Assembly: GCF_001905885.1 (NCBI RefSeq) | Contig: NZ_LIYH01000005.1 | Location: forward strand, 700,398 to 764,397 | DNA: 64,000 nt | Origin: Streptomyces sp. CB03234 | Lineage (GTDB): Bacteria; Actinomycetota; Actinomycetes; Streptomycetales; Streptomycetaceae | Direction: 5' to 3' | In this document: in pieces, positions 32,797-42,191 of the stretch | How the letters are laid out: each line of letters starts with the position of its first letter | How positions within the stretch are numbered: the first letter of the stretch is position 1 | Made by a program: the position numbers and the translations under genes | Notes under the pieces: model-generated | What the model was told of the DNA's origin: nothing | Database searches by the model: none | Seen by the model: the letters and a program-made list of their open reading frames with translations, nothing else

Positions 32797-34092
32797 TCAG
32801 CGGTGCCCTGCCGCGAGACGGTCACCGATGGCGCGGAGGCCCGCCAGATCGTGTACGTCACCGGGAAGCGCGGGCACTTCGGTCACCGCCACCTCGGGGT
32901 GGAGCGCGGTGAACCGGTCGCGCGTGCGCTGTTCCCGCGCGAGCACCTGCATCCGTTCGGCATGCAGGCGCAGCAGACCCGCGGTCAGTTCCGCGACGGC
33001 GGGCGGCGTGGCGGTGGTGACTGTGGTGACGGTGCCATCGGCAGCGGTGGAAGCGCCGGAGCGTCGTGCTGCTGTGGTTCCGGGGGCCTCGGGCGCGGGA
33101 GAGGTCGCCTCGGGGCCACGAACACCAGTCTTCCCGGCCCCCTGATCCACAATGCGGCCCTCTTCAAGATTTTCCGCCGCGGCCAGCGCCCGCTCGGCGG
33201 ACAGCCGGCCGGCCCCGCTGCCGTGCACCCGGTTGAGCACCAGCCCGGCCAGCGGCATCCGCTCCGCCGCCAGCCGCTCCACGAAGTACGCCGCCTCCCG
33301 CAACGCGTCCCGCTCCGGCGCGGCCACCACCAGGAAGGCCGTTCCGGGAGCCTGAAGGAGCCGGTAGGTCGCGTCCGCCCGCGTACGGAAGCCGCCGAAC
33401 ATGGTGTCCATCGCGGCCACGAAGGTCTGTACGTCGCGCAATAGCTGACCCCCCAGCAGCTTGCCCAGGGTGCCCGTCATCATCGACATGCCGACGTTCA
33501 GGAACTTCATCCCCGCCCGGCCGCCCACCTTCGCCGGCGCCATCAGCAGCTTGATGAACTTCCCGTCCAGGAACGACCCCAGCCGTTTCGGCGCGTCCAG
33601 GAAGTCCAGCGCGGAACGGGACGGAGGGGTGTCGACCACGATCAGGTCCCACTCCTCGCGCGCCCGCAGCTGGCCCAGCTTCTCCATCGCCATGTACTCC
33701 TGCGTGCCCGCGAAACCGGCCGACAGGGACTGGTAGAAGGGGTTGCCCAGGATGGCGCCGGCCCGCGCGGGATCGGCGTGCGCCTCGACGATCTCGTCGA
33801 AGGTGCGTTTCATGTCGAGCATCATCGCGTGCAGTTCGCCGTCGCCCTTGATGCCGTCGACCCGGCGCGGAACGTTGTCCAGCTGGTCGATGCCCATCGA
33901 CTGGGCGAGCCGGCGGGCCGGGTCGATGGTCAGGACGACCACCTTGCGGCCGCGCTCCGCCGCCCGTACGCCCAGGGCGGCGGCCGTCGTCGTCTTGCCG
34001 ACACCGCCCGCGCCGCAGCAGACGATGATGCGCGTCGCCGGGTCGTCGAGCAGTGGGTCGACCTCCAGGCCGGGAGCCCCGTCGAGAGTCAT
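32797..34092 (-). CDS. ArsA-like ATPase, second of a pair
   Basis: A 431-aa ArsA/GET3-family P-loop ATPase with the deviant Walker A GAGGVGKTTTAAALG (about 26-40), switch-I-like TIDPARRLAQSM and Walker B DLIVVDTPPSRSALDFLDAP. An insert of about 70 residues rich in Pro/Thr/Ala (about 320-380) interrupts the C-terminal part. These actinobacterial pairs have no known arsenite link. Its ATG overlaps the stop of the partner gene (ATGA), suggesting a heterodimer. Confidence 0.88.
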   Translation of the reverse strand: MTLDGAPGLEVDPLLDDPATRIIVCCGAGGVGKTTTAAALGVRAAERGRKVVVLTIDPARRLAQSMGIDQLDNVPRRVDGIKGDGELHAMMLDMKRTFDEIVEAHADPARAGAILGNPFYQSLSAGFAGTQEYMAMEKLGQLRAREEWDLIVVDTPPSRSALDFLDAPKRLGSFLDGKFIKLLMAPAKVGGRAGMKFLNVGMSMMTGTLGKLLGGQLLRDVQTFVAAMDTMFGGFRTRADATYRLLQAPGTAFLVVAAPERDALREAAYFVERLAAERMPLAGLVLNRVHGSGAGRLSAERALAAAENLEEGRIVDQGAGKTGVRGPEATSPAPEAPGTTAARRSGASTAADGTVTTVTTATPPAVAELTAGLLRLHAERMQVLAREQRTRDRFTALHPEVAVTEVPALPGDVHDLAGLRAIGDRLAAGHR

Positions 34093-35063
34093 GCGCCCAC
34101 CCCGAGCTTCCTCAGTTCCTTGGCCAGCCGGTAGAGACCGGCGATGTCCGCCCCTTCCCCGAGGAAGGGCAGTTCGTACGTCGGCACCTGAAGCTTCGCC
34201 AGCGCCTCCCGCTGCTCCCGCTCCAGCTCCACCCTCTGCGCGTGCTCGGCGGCCTGGTCCAGGAGCGGGCCGACCAGCCGGTCCGAGCCGCTGATGCCCG
34301 CCGCGGCCAGCGCCTTGGCGATGCCCTTGCGGTGGTCGCCCGCCGCCGCCCGTACCGCGTCCTCGTCCAGGACGTGCGGGCGGACCATGTTCACGACGAC
34401 GCTGCCCACCGGCAGGTCGGCCTCGCGCAGCTCGGCGATGCCGTCGGCGGTCTCCTGGACCGGCATCTCCTCCAGGAGCGTCACCAGGTGGACGGCCGTC
34501 TCCGGGGACTTCAGCACCCGCATCACGGCCTGGGCCTGATTGTGTATCGGACCGATCTTCGCGAGACCGGCAACCTCGTCGTTGACGTTCAGGAAGCGGG
34601 TGATGCGGCCGGTGGGAGGGGCGTCCATGACGACGTAGTCGTACACGAAACCCCCCTGTTTGCCCCCCTCCTTCTCCCGTCTGCGTACCGCCTCGCACGC
34701 CTTGCCCGTCAGCAGCACGTCCCGTACGCCCGGCGCGACGGTGGTCGCGAAGTCGATGGCGCCGAGCTTCTTGAGCGCGCGGCCCGCCGAGCCGAGCTTG
34801 TAGAACATCTGGAGGTAGTCGAGGAGCGCGCGTTCGGCGTCGATGGCCAGCGCGTACACCTCCCCGCCGCCCGGCGCGACGGCGATCTTCCGCTCCTCGT
34901 AAGGAAGCGCCTCCGTCTCGAAGAGCTGTGCGATGCCCTGCCTGCCTTCGACCTCCACGAGGAGAGTCCGCTTGCCCTCGGTCGCGAGGGCGAGCGCGAG
35001 GGCGGCGGCGACCGTCGTCTTACCGGTACCGCCCTTGCCGCTGACGACCTGGAGCCTGCTCAC
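34089..35063 (-). CDS. ArsA-like ATPase, first of a pair
   Basis: A 324-aa ArsA-like ATPase beginning VSRLQVVSGKGGTGKTTVAAAL, with Walker A SGKGGTGKTT and Walker B YDYVVMDAPPTGRITRFLNV. GTG 35063 places the start right at the conserved fold; ATG 35090 would add nine residues. Neither has a strong ribosome site. It is coupled to the next ATPase by an ATGA overlap. Likely partners in one complex; the membrane or chaperone role in Streptomyces is unknown. Confidence 0.88.
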   Translation of the reverse strand: MSRLQVVSGKGGTGKTTVAAALALALATEGKRTLLVEVEGRQGIAQLFETEALPYEERKIAVAPGGGEVYALAIDAERALLDYLQMFYKLGSAGRALKKLGAIDFATTVAPGVRDVLLTGKACEAVRRREKEGGKQGGFVYDYVVMDAPPTGRITRFLNVNDEVAGLAKIGPIHNQAQAVMRVLKSPETAVHLVTLLEEMPVQETADGIAELREADLPVGSVVVNMVRPHVLDEDAVRAAAGDHRKGIAKALAAAGISGSDRLVGPLLDQAAEHAQRVELEREQREALAKLQVPTYELPFLGEGADIAGLYRLAKELRKLGVGA

Positions 35064-35203
35064 GTATTCGAGCCTAACCAGTCGTGCCATGGGCCAGTCG
35101 CCCCCGGGTCGGATTGGGCGGGTCATGGCCCCGCCCGCCGACCGGTCCCCCCAGGGGGCGCCTGAGCGGGAGGCTGTCTTCGGCAGCGGCTACAGTCGGC
35201 TCC

Positions 35204-35362
35204 ATGACCAAGTGGGAATACGCGACCGTGCCCCTTCTCGTGCACGCGACCAAGCAGATTCTGGACACCTGGGGCGAGGACGGCTGGGAGCTCGTCCAGG
35301 TCGTCCCCGGGCCGAACAACCCCGAGCAGCTCGTGGCCTACCTGAAGCGGGAGAAGCCGTGA
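35204..35362 (+). CDS. DUF4177 small protein
   Basis: A 52-aa protein, MTKWEYATVPLLVHA then GEDGWELVQVVPG and VAYLKREKP, typical of the DUF4177 family. Function unknown. Its stop overlaps the GTG of the RidA gene, so the two are coupled. Divergent from the ATPase pair. Confidence 0.85.
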   Translation: MTKWEYATVPLLVHATKQILDTWGEDGWELVQVVPGPNNPEQLVAYLKREKP

Positions 35363-35829
35363 CGGGCCGTGTGGAGGCGACCCTCGCCGAACTCGGCCTG
35401 ACCCTCCCCGACGTGGTGCCGCCGCTGGCGTCGTACCAGCCGGCGGTCCAGTCGGGCGTGTACGTGTACACGGCGGGTCAGCTCCCGATGGTGGACGGCA
35501 AGCTTCCGGTCACCGGCAAGGTGGGCGGCGAGGTCACCCCGGAGGAGGCCAAGAAGCTCGCGCGGATCTGCGCGCTCAACGCGCTGGCCGCCGTGAAGTC
35601 GGTCGCCGGGGACCTGGACCGTATCGCGCGGGTCGTGAAGGTCGTCGGGTTCGTCGCCTCCGCGGCGGACTTCACCGGGCAGCCGGGCGTCCTCAACGGC
35701 GCCAGTGAGCTGCTGGGCGAGGTGTTGGGCGACAAGGGCGTGCACGCGCGCAGCGCGGTGGGCGTCGCGGTGCTGCCGCTGGACGCGCCGGTCGAGGTGG
35801 AGATCCAGGTGGAGCTGGTCCAGGACTGA
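35359..35829 (+). CDS. RidA/YjgF-family enamine deaminase
   Basis: A 156-aa RidA-like protein. The family hydrolyses reactive imine/enamine intermediates from PLP enzymes. Visible features: YVYTAGQLPMVDGKLP, CALNALAAVKSV, VVKVVGFVASAADF and GVAVLPLDAPVEVEIQVEL. The canonical Arg of the RidA active site (usually CARVEVA-like end) is not evident; this places it among the longer YjgF paralogs of about 155 aa. GTG 35359 overlaps the DUF4177 stop. Confidence 0.88.
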   Translation: MTGRVEATLAELGLTLPDVVPPLASYQPAVQSGVYVYTAGQLPMVDGKLPVTGKVGGEVTPEEAKKLARICALNALAAVKSVAGDLDRIARVVKVVGFVASAADFTGQPGVLNGASELLGEVLGDKGVHARSAVGVAVLPLDAPVEVEIQVELVQD

Positions 35830-35934
35830 GCGTCGACGTCCTCCTCTACGGTCCCGTGCCCGGGTGGGTGCGGGGCCGTTGCCGTACCCACCTTTCCTCT
35901 CGAACATCTCGGCGGATGCGCATAGCATCCGGCC

Positions 35935-36795
35935 ATGCCCAATGGTCAGTGGTACCCACCGGAGTGGCCCGACCGCATCCGCGCGCTCGCCGGCGGCACG
36001 CTCACGGCGGTGACGCCGAAGCGGGCCGCGACCGTGCTGCTCCTGCGCGAGGGCGTGGAGGTGCACATGCTGCGCCGGCGCACCTCCATGGCCTTCGCCG
36101 GTGGCGCGTACGCCTATCCGGGTGGCGGCGTCGACCCACGCGACGAGCACCCGGTGCGGTGGGCGGGGCCGTCACCGGCCGAGTGGGCGGCCCGGCTCGG
36201 GGTCGCGGAGCCGGCCGAGGCGCAGGCCATCGTGTGCGCGGCGGTGCGCGAGACGTACGAGGAGTCCGGCGTCCTGCTCGCCGGGCCGACCGCCGGCTCG
36301 GTCGTCGCCGACACGCGGGGCGACGACTGGGAGGCGGACCGGGCGGCCCTGGTGGCCCGGGAGCTGGCGTTCGCGGACTTCCTGGACCGGCGGGGCCTGG
36401 TGCTCCGTTCCGACCTGCTGGGCGCCTGGGCGCGCTGGATCACCCCGGAGTTCGAGCCGCGCCGCTACGACACGTGGTTCTTCGTGGCCGCCCTCCCCGC
36501 GGGACAGCGCGCTTCCAACGCCTCGACGGAGGCGGACCGCACGGTCTGGATCCGCCCGGCGGACGCGGCGGCGGGATACGACCGGGGCGAGCTGCTGATG
36601 ATGCCGCCGACGATCGCCACGCTGAGGGCCCTGGAGCGCTACGGGACGCCCCAGGAGGCTTTGGAGGGGGCCAGGGAGCAGGACCTCACTCCCGTACTGG
36701 CACAGGCGCGTCTGGAGGGCGACCAGGTGGTGCTGAGCTGGCCGGGGCACGAGGAGTTCACGAAGAGGGTCGGCGCGGGAGGCGGGGACGTATGA
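35935..36795 (+). CDS. NUDIX hydrolase-like protein
   Basis: A 286-aa protein with a NUDIX fold. The core starts at KRAATVLLLREGVEVHMLRR, with YPGGGVDP, and the Nudix helix AAVRETYEESGVLL carries REx2EE. The spacing between GG and RE is lengthened by about 30 residues compared with the standard box, as in NUDT19-like (RP2p-type) acyl-CoA diphosphatases. Substrate not assigned. It overlaps the metallo-beta-lactamase gene by four bases. Confidence 0.88.
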   Translation: MPNGQWYPPEWPDRIRALAGGTLTAVTPKRAATVLLLREGVEVHMLRRRTSMAFAGGAYAYPGGGVDPRDEHPVRWAGPSPAEWAARLGVAEPAEAQAIVCAAVRETYEESGVLLAGPTAGSVVADTRGDDWEADRAALVARELAFADFLDRRGLVLRSDLLGAWARWITPEFEPRRYDTWFFVAALPAGQRASNASTEADRTVWIRPADAAAGYDRGELLMMPPTIATLRALERYGTPQEALEGAREQDLTPVLAQARLEGDQVVLSWPGHEEFTKRVGAGGGDV

Positions 36796-37622
36796 CCGAC
36801 GCCGCCGCGCTCCCCGGACAGCCGCGCGGAGCCGTCGTCTCCGGCCCCGCGACGGAACGTGCCGTCAACGTCCTCGCGCCCAACCCGTCCGCGATGACCC
36901 TGGACGGCACGAACACCTGGATCCTCTCCGAACCGGACTCGCCGCTCGCCGTCGTGGTCGACCCGGGCCCCCTGGACGAGACCCACCTGCGGTGGGTCGT
37001 CGACACCGCCGAACGGCTCGGCAAGCGCGTCGCGCTCACCCTCCTCACGCACGGGCACCCGGACCACGCCGAGGGCGCGGGACGGTTCGCCGAGCTGACC
37101 GGCACGCCCGTGCGTGCCCTGGACCCGGCGCTGCGGCTCGGCGACGAGGGCCTGGCGGCCGGGAAGGCGGTCGAGGTCGGGGGCCTGGAGCTGCGCGTCG
37201 TCCCGACGCCGGGGCACACCGCCGACTCGCTCAGCTTCCACCTGCCGGCCGACGGGGCGGTGCTCACGGGCGACACCATCCTGGGGCGCGGTACGACGAT
37301 GGTGGCGCACCCGGACGGGCGGCTCGGCGACTACCTGGACTCGCTGCGGCGGCTGCGCTCGCTGACGGTCGACGACGGCGTCCACACGGTGCTGCCGGGT
37401 CACGGCCCGGTCCTGGAGGACGCCCAGGGGGCGGTGGAGTACTACCTGGCCCACCGCGCCACCCGGCTCGCCCAGGTCGAGACGGCCGTCGAGAACGGCT
37501 ACCGGACGGCGGCGGAGGTCGTCGCGCACGTGTACGCGGACGTGGACCGGTCCCTGTGGCCGGCGGCCGAGCTGTCGGTGCGGGCCCAGCTGGAGTACCT
37601 GACGGAGCACGGCTTGATCTGA
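36792..37622 (+). CDS. Metallo-beta-lactamase-fold hydrolase
   Basis: A 276-aa cytoplasmic hydrolase with the metal motif THGHPDH (H-x-H-x-D-H), a later TPGHTADS, GDTILG, and LPGHGPV. The C-terminal winged helix with RSLWPAAELSVRAQLEYL is typical of LACTB2-like proteins. Substrate unknown; family members cleave RNA or thioesters. ATG 36792 overlaps the NUDIX stop. Confidence 0.9.
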   Translation: MTDAAALPGQPRGAVVSGPATERAVNVLAPNPSAMTLDGTNTWILSEPDSPLAVVVDPGPLDETHLRWVVDTAERLGKRVALTLLTHGHPDHAEGAGRFAELTGTPVRALDPALRLGDEGLAAGKAVEVGGLELRVVPTPGHTADSLSFHLPADGAVLTGDTILGRGTTMVAHPDGRLGDYLDSLRRLRSLTVDDGVHTVLPGHGPVLEDAQGAVEYYLAHRATRLAQVETAVENGYRTAAEVVAHVYADVDRSLWPAAELSVRAQLEYLTEHGLI

Positions 37623-37771
37623 GGGGCGGGCGGCTTGGGGCGCATTGGGGCGCCTGGTGGGTCCAGGGGGGCCTTGGGGCGGGCCAGGCGCTGGAGCTTC
37701 GGCCGGGAGCGGCGGCGGCCCATGCTTTACGCTCCGCTTACTTCTCTGCTCCGTCCCTGGGGGGATCCACC

Positions 37772-38656
37772 GTGTTCGTCCTGTCCATCCTGTTGCTCAT
37801 AGCCGCCGCGGTGCTGTTCTTCGTCGCGCGCGGCAGCGATCGCCGGGGCCTCAAGCTCGGCTCGGCCGGTGCGCTGATCGCCGGCCTGTTCGCCGCCGTC
37901 ACCAGCTGCCTGCACGTGATCAGCGCGTACGAGGTCGGCGTCCCCGTCACCTTCGGCAAGGTCGGCGCGCCCATGACGTCCGGCATGAACGTCACGTCGC
38001 CGTTCACCAACGTCACCACCTTCTCCACGCGCCCGGTCGACCTGAACCTCTCCGACAAGGACGTCGTCGAGGTCCGCTCCTCGCAGGGCGGCGTGATGTA
38101 CGTGGAGGTCACGGTGAAGTGGGCGGTGACGCCGGCCAAGGCGGTCGAGCTGTACAAGCTGGCCGGCAGCGAGGAGGCCATCCAGCAGCGGCTGGTCTTC
38201 CCCGACAGCCGGGAGATCATCCGTAACGTCTTCGCCCGCCACACGAGCGAGGAGGGTTACGCCACCGCCCGCGAGCAGATCAACACCGAGATCGGCGATC
38301 TGATCAAGGAGCGCCTGGCCCCGCGCGGTATCGACGTGACGACCGTGAACCTGCGCAACGTGAAGCCGTCGGACCAGCTCCAGAACCAGATCGACCGCAA
38401 GATCCAGCAGCAGCAGGCCACCGAGCGGGCGACCGAGGCCGCGCGTACGGCGAAGGCGGAGGCCGAGCGCCGCCGGATCGAGGCCGAGGGCATCGCCCGG
38501 GCCAACAAGATCCTCAACGCCTCGCTGACCGACAAGGTCCTGCTGAACCAGTGCATCGACGCCTACAAGGAGGCGGCCGCGAAGAACCCGGTGTACGCCG
38601 TGCCGTGCGGCGGCGGCAGCGGGAACCCGCTGATCGTGGACGGCACGAAGAACTGA
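37772..38656 (+). CDS. SPFH/band 7 membrane protein
   Basis: A 294-aa protein with two N-terminal hydrophobic segments (FVLSILLLIAAAVLFFVARG and LGSAGALIAGLFAAVTSCLHVI) followed by a band 7 domain (VGAPMTSGMNVTSPF, YVEVTVKWAV). A charged coiled coil ends with ATEAARTAKAEAERRRIEAEGIARANKI, the classic SPFH C-terminal helix. Expected to oligomerise at membrane microdomains. GTG 37772 has GGGGGG seven bases upstream. Confidence 0.88.
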   Translation: MFVLSILLLIAAAVLFFVARGSDRRGLKLGSAGALIAGLFAAVTSCLHVISAYEVGVPVTFGKVGAPMTSGMNVTSPFTNVTTFSTRPVDLNLSDKDVVEVRSSQGGVMYVEVTVKWAVTPAKAVELYKLAGSEEAIQQRLVFPDSREIIRNVFARHTSEEGYATAREQINTEIGDLIKERLAPRGIDVTTVNLRNVKPSDQLQNQIDRKIQQQQATERATEAARTAKAEAERRRIEAEGIARANKILNASLTDKVLLNQCIDAYKEAAAKNPVYAVPCGGGSGNPLIVDGTKN

Positions 38657-38719
38657 CGTACGCGTACGGCGAAGGGCCGCCCCGCTGCTCCGGGGGCGGC
38701 CCTTCGCCGTACGCGTACG
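38657..38719. terminator. Bidirectional terminator between SPFH and crp genes
   Basis: A 27-bp inverted repeat starting CGTACGCGTACGGCGAAGGG lies right at the SPFH stop and just before the crp stop on the other strand, with a short CG-rich loop. Confidence 0.9.
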
Positions 38720-38728
38720 CGGTGCGTG

Positions 38729-39403
38729 CTAGCGCGAGCGCTTGGCGAGCCGCTCGACGTCCAGCAGGATCACGGCGCGCGCCTCCAGGCGCAGCCAGCC
38801 GCGTCCGGCGAAGTCGGCGAGCGCCTTGTTGACCGTCTCGCGGGAGGCGCCGACGAGCTGGGCCAGCTCCTCCTGGGTCAGGTCGTGCACGACGTGGATG
38901 CCCTCCTCCGACTGCACGCCGAAGCGGCGCGACAGGTCGAGGAGCGCACGGGCGACACGGCCCGGCACGTCGGAGAAGACCAGGTCGGACATCTGGTCGT
39001 TGGTCTTGCGCAGGCGGCGGGCGACCGCGCGCAGCAGGGCCGTGGCGACCTCGGGGCGGGCGTTCAGCCAGGGCTGGAGGTCGCTGTGGCCGAGGCCGAG
39101 CAGCTTGACCTCGGTCAGGGCGGTCGCGGTGGCGGTGCGGGGCCCCGGGTCGAAGAGGGACAGCTCGCCGATCAGCTCGCCGGGGCCGAGGACGGCGAGC
39201 ATGTTCTCGCGCCCGTCGGGGGACGTGCGGTGGAGCTTCACCTTGCCCTCGGTGACCACGTAGAGCCGGTCGCCCGGGTCGCCCTCGTGGAAGAGCGCGT
39301 CGCCACGGGCGAGCGTCACTTCACTCATCGAGGCGCGGAGCTCCGCGGCCTGCTCGTCATCGAGCGCCGCGAAGAGCGGGGCGCGCCGCAGAACGTCGTC
39401 CAC
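38729..39403 (-). CDS. crp: cAMP receptor protein
   Basis: A 224-aa CRP/FNR-family regulator. The cyclic-nucleotide fold shows FHEGDPGDRLYVVTEGKVKL and GELIGELSLFDPGPRTATATAL, where the Glu and Arg-Thr contact cAMP. The C-terminal helix-turn-helix is LTQEELAQLVGASRETVNKALADF. Sequence and position next to nth match Crp of Streptomyces, a regulator of germination and secondary metabolism. GTG 39403 has AGGAGAG six bases upstream. Confidence 0.93.
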   Translation of the reverse strand: MDDVLRRAPLFAALDDEQAAELRASMSEVTLARGDALFHEGDPGDRLYVVTEGKVKLHRTSPDGRENMLAVLGPGELIGELSLFDPGPRTATATALTEVKLLGLGHSDLQPWLNARPEVATALLRAVARRLRKTNDQMSDLVFSDVPGRVARALLDLSRRFGVQSEEGIHVVHDLTQEELAQLVGASRETVNKALADFAGRGWLRLEARAVILLDVERLAKRSR

Positions 39404-39466
39404 GAGTTCTCTCCTATGTCGACCTGCTCAGGGACGTTGGGTCCCATGATGCCGGACGGTAAAACA

Positions 39467-39480
39467 GTGCGATCAATCAC
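39467..39480. promoter_or_regulatory. Candidate Crp-binding site upstream of crp
   Basis: GTGCGATCAATCAC (GTG-N8-CAC) has the half-site spacing of the CRP consensus TGTGA-N6-TCACA and lies 64 bases upstream of the crp start codon. Autoregulation is likely in this family; the match is partial. Confidence 0.4.
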
Positions 39481-39586
39481 AACAAGTTTGACGCACTGGT
39501 AAGCGTGTCCGTACGGCAGGGCCCCGATTGGGTCGTGATCGGCCATGGCCGGGGCGGATGTCAGTGGTGGCGCTTAGGCTGGCCGG

Positions 39587-40249
39587 GTGTCCAATTCGCC
39601 GGTGAGAGCGCAGGCCGAGGGGGCCGGGAGAGTGTCAGGGGAACAGAATTCCGCTGTGGGCGAACAAGTGTCGCCCGCGCCGAAGAAAGCCGCGAAAGCG
39701 GGCAAAAAGGTGAAGGGCGCCGAGTCGGTCAAGCCGGTAAAGGCGGCGAAGTCGGTAAAGGCGGCCAAGCCGGTAAAGGCGGCCGAGATCGGCGACCGGG
39801 CGAAGGAGAAGGCGCCGAGGCCGTGGAAGCCGGAATCGCGTCTGGCGATGGTGCGCCGCGCCCGCAAGATCAACCGTGAGCTGGCCGAGGTCTATCCGTA
39901 CGCCCATCCCGAGCTCGACTTCCGCAACCCCTTCGAGCTGCTCGTCGCGACCGTCCTGTCGGCCCAGACGACCGACCTGCGGGTCAACCAGACGACACCC
40001 GCGCTGTTCGCGAAGTACCCGACGCCGGAGGACATGGCGGCGGCGGTTCCGGAGGATCTGGAGGAGATCATCCGGCCGACCGGCTTCTTCCGCGCCAAGG
40101 CCAAGTCGCTGCTGGGTCTGTCCGCGGCCCTGCGAGACAACTTCGGGGGACGGGTCCCGGGCCGCCTGGAGGACCTGGTGACCCTGCCGGGCGTGGGCCG
40201 CAAGACGGCGAACGTGGTGCTGGGCAACGCCTTCGGGTTCGTCGCTTAG
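39587..40249 (+). pseudogene. nth: Endonuclease III, host N-terminal half cut by integration
   Basis: The chromosomal 5' part of nth. After a Lys/Ala-rich, PVKAAK-repeat extension of about 85 residues the endonuclease III core begins (RRARKINRELAEVYPYAH). It runs through the helix-hairpin-helix with catalytic Lys (LPGVGRKTANVVLGNAFG), then passes into element DNA and stops after FVA at TAG 40247-40249. The product of 220 aa lacks the catalytic Asp and the iron-sulfur domain, so it should be inactive. Joined to the sequence right of 50372, the frame would read GNAFGVPGITVDTH, restoring an intact gene. Whether it is still translated is unknown. Confidence 0.93.
40230..40236. other. attL crossover core (left junction)
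   Basis: CCTTCGG is the longest run shared by both junctions. To its left the host nth homology is continuous; to its right (GTTCGTCGCTTAG) the sequence has no counterpart in endonuclease III. Confidence 0.8.
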
Positions 40250-40330
40250 GTACCACGGTCAGCATTCCACTCGCTCACCAGGGGCTAGAGGCGGACCCGT
40301 GGGGGTCCCTACGACCCCTAGGAGCGAGGC

Positions 40331-42115
40331 GTGGTCACTGCCACCCCCGACATGCCGGGAACCTTCCTGGCAGCCCCGACGATCGAAGCTGTTGCCGTCG
40401 GCTACGTACGGCAGTCTTCTGCCAAGACCAACAAGACTGAGGCATCCCCCCTCACCCAGCGCGCGGCGAACGAAGGTCGGGCCGCTGAGCTGAACGCCCG
40501 GTTCGTGCGCCACTTCGAAGACATCGGCATTTCGGGTTGGGACCCTGACGCGGAACGGCCCGGCTTTGAGGACATGCTCAAGGCTGCCCGCGCTGGTGCC
40601 TTCAACATGCTGGTTGTCTATGACGTCAGCCGATTCTCTCGCCGCGAAATCGAAGACGCTGCCCCGATTGTTCTGGAGCTTCACAGGCTCGGGATCACGA
40701 TTGTCAGCGTCACAGAAGGCGTGTTTGCCCCGCGCGACACAATGGCGCTGATTTACCTGATCATGCGGCTTGATGCCGTCAACAAGGAATCAGCGGTCAA
40801 GTCCAAGAAGGTCCGTGATGTAAAGGCAGCACAGCGGGCCAAGGGTTCATGGCTCGGAGGACAGACCCCCTACGGCTTTGACGCTGAGTCGTACGTAGAG
40901 GGAAAACTCACCCTCATGCGGCTTGTTCACAACAAAGCCGAGACCGCGAATCTGCGCCGAATCGTCGCGCTCATCTTCAAGCACATGAACGACCCTGTCA
41001 CCAGGAAGCCGGGCCAGCGAAACCCCGGAACTCTGTCAGCGCTGTGCGACGACATGACAGCCAAGAGAGTTCCCACGCGCGGACAGCGAAAGGGCAAGGA
41101 CCGAAAAGACTCCGCATGGGCAGTCAAGACCCTCAAGTGGATTCTGCTCAACCCCATCATTGCGGGTATGCGCGCTGAGCCGATTTACAAGATTCGGGAG
41201 AACGGCACGCGGACTAGCACGCTCCTTGGCTTCCGGATCATCCGGGATGAGGACGGCCGACCGGAAATGGCCTGTGAGCCGATCATTCCCCCGGCACAGT
41301 GGTTCGTACTCCGTGACTGGCTTCTGAGTAGGGGGCAGGGTGAGGGGGTTGCCCGGGGTACCTCTCTTCTCAGCGGGCTTCGGAACGCTGAACGAAAGGC
41401 CATTCTCACTTGCCAGTGCGGAAGGCCGGACAAGGCACAGAACAGTGGAGCAAAGCCGGTTTACGTCTGCACCAGGGGCACGAATGTCCCAACGAAGCCG
41501 GGGGAGCACGAAGCCAAGAACAGCGTCATGCAGAGTCATCTTGATGACTACGTGGCCCGGCGCATCTTCGCTGTCATTCAAGACGCGACTAGCAGCGACC
41601 CGAGCGAAGAAACCATGGAACTGGTGACTGAGGCGGCGCGCGTGTTCTCGCTGTCACAGGAGCGCCCTGAAACGACCGCAGAGCGAACCGAAGTAGTGGC
41701 GGAAAGGGCCGATGCGCAAAACGCACTTTCGGACCTGTACGACGACCTAGACGCCGGTCTCTACTCCGGCACTATCGGACGGGATCGATTCAAGGGCAAG
41801 AAGGCTCGCATTGAGGCCCGAATCAATGCAGCCGAAACCCGGCTAGGGGAACTGGCAGACCCGGAAAGCATTGAGCTTCCGTTGGCCGGTTGGCTGGATT
41901 CGGACAACGGTGACCCGTTGGGTGAGGGGTCATGGTGGGAGTCGGCTGACATTGCCGACAAGCGCAAGTTCGTAGAACTGTTCGTGCACAAGATCACGGT
42001 CAACCCCACGAAGAATTCGCATGGGGGACGCGTGAGGGGCGGGTACGACGTGGCGAGTCGGATTGAGCTGGAATTTGTCCGGCCGAAGCGCGAAGAGGTC
42101 ACGGAAGCCGCGTAG
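40331..42115 (+). CDS. Large serine recombinase (integrase)
   Basis: A 594-aa serine integrase. The catalytic domain starts VGYVRQSS with the nucleophile Ser at residue 29, then ISGWDPDAERPGFEDML and LVVYDVSRFSRREIEDA. A recombinase domain follows (GSWLGGQTPYGFD, KTLKWILLNPIIAGMRAEP). A zinc-ribbon (ILTCQCGRP, YVCTRGT) and a coiled coil with conserved GLYSGTIGRDRFKGKKARIEAR complete the usual order. GTG 40331 is about 95 bases inside the left junction. It catalyses attP x attB recombination in nth; excision should need a directionality factor. Confidence 0.95.
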   Translation: MVTATPDMPGTFLAAPTIEAVAVGYVRQSSAKTNKTEASPLTQRAANEGRAAELNARFVRHFEDIGISGWDPDAERPGFEDMLKAARAGAFNMLVVYDVSRFSRREIEDAAPIVLELHRLGITIVSVTEGVFAPRDTMALIYLIMRLDAVNKESAVKSKKVRDVKAAQRAKGSWLGGQTPYGFDAESYVEGKLTLMRLVHNKAETANLRRIVALIFKHMNDPVTRKPGQRNPGTLSALCDDMTAKRVPTRGQRKGKDRKDSAWAVKTLKWILLNPIIAGMRAEPIYKIRENGTRTSTLLGFRIIRDEDGRPEMACEPIIPPAQWFVLRDWLLSRGQGEGVARGTSLLSGLRNAERKAILTCQCGRPDKAQNSGAKPVYVCTRGTNVPTKPGEHEAKNSVMQSHLDDYVARRIFAVIQDATSSDPSEETMELVTEAARVFSLSQERPETTAERTEVVAERADAQNALSDLYDDLDAGLYSGTIGRDRFKGKKARIEARINAAETRLGELADPESIELPLAGWLDSDNGDPLGEGSWWESADIADKRKFVELFVHKITVNPTKNSHGGRVRGGYDVASRIELEFVRPKREEVTEAA

Positions 42116-42123
42116 TTCGTTGG

Positions 42124-42164
42124 CACCAGCCCGGCCGGATCTTGGCGGATAGACCGGGCTGGTG
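42124..42164. terminator. Hairpin after the serine integrase
   Basis: Inverted repeat CACCAGCCCGG / CCGGGCTGGTG (11 bp, 19-base loop), nine bases after the integrase stop. Confidence 0.75.
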
Positions 42165-42191
42165 TCCCTCTCAAAGGGAAGGCACCAGGAT

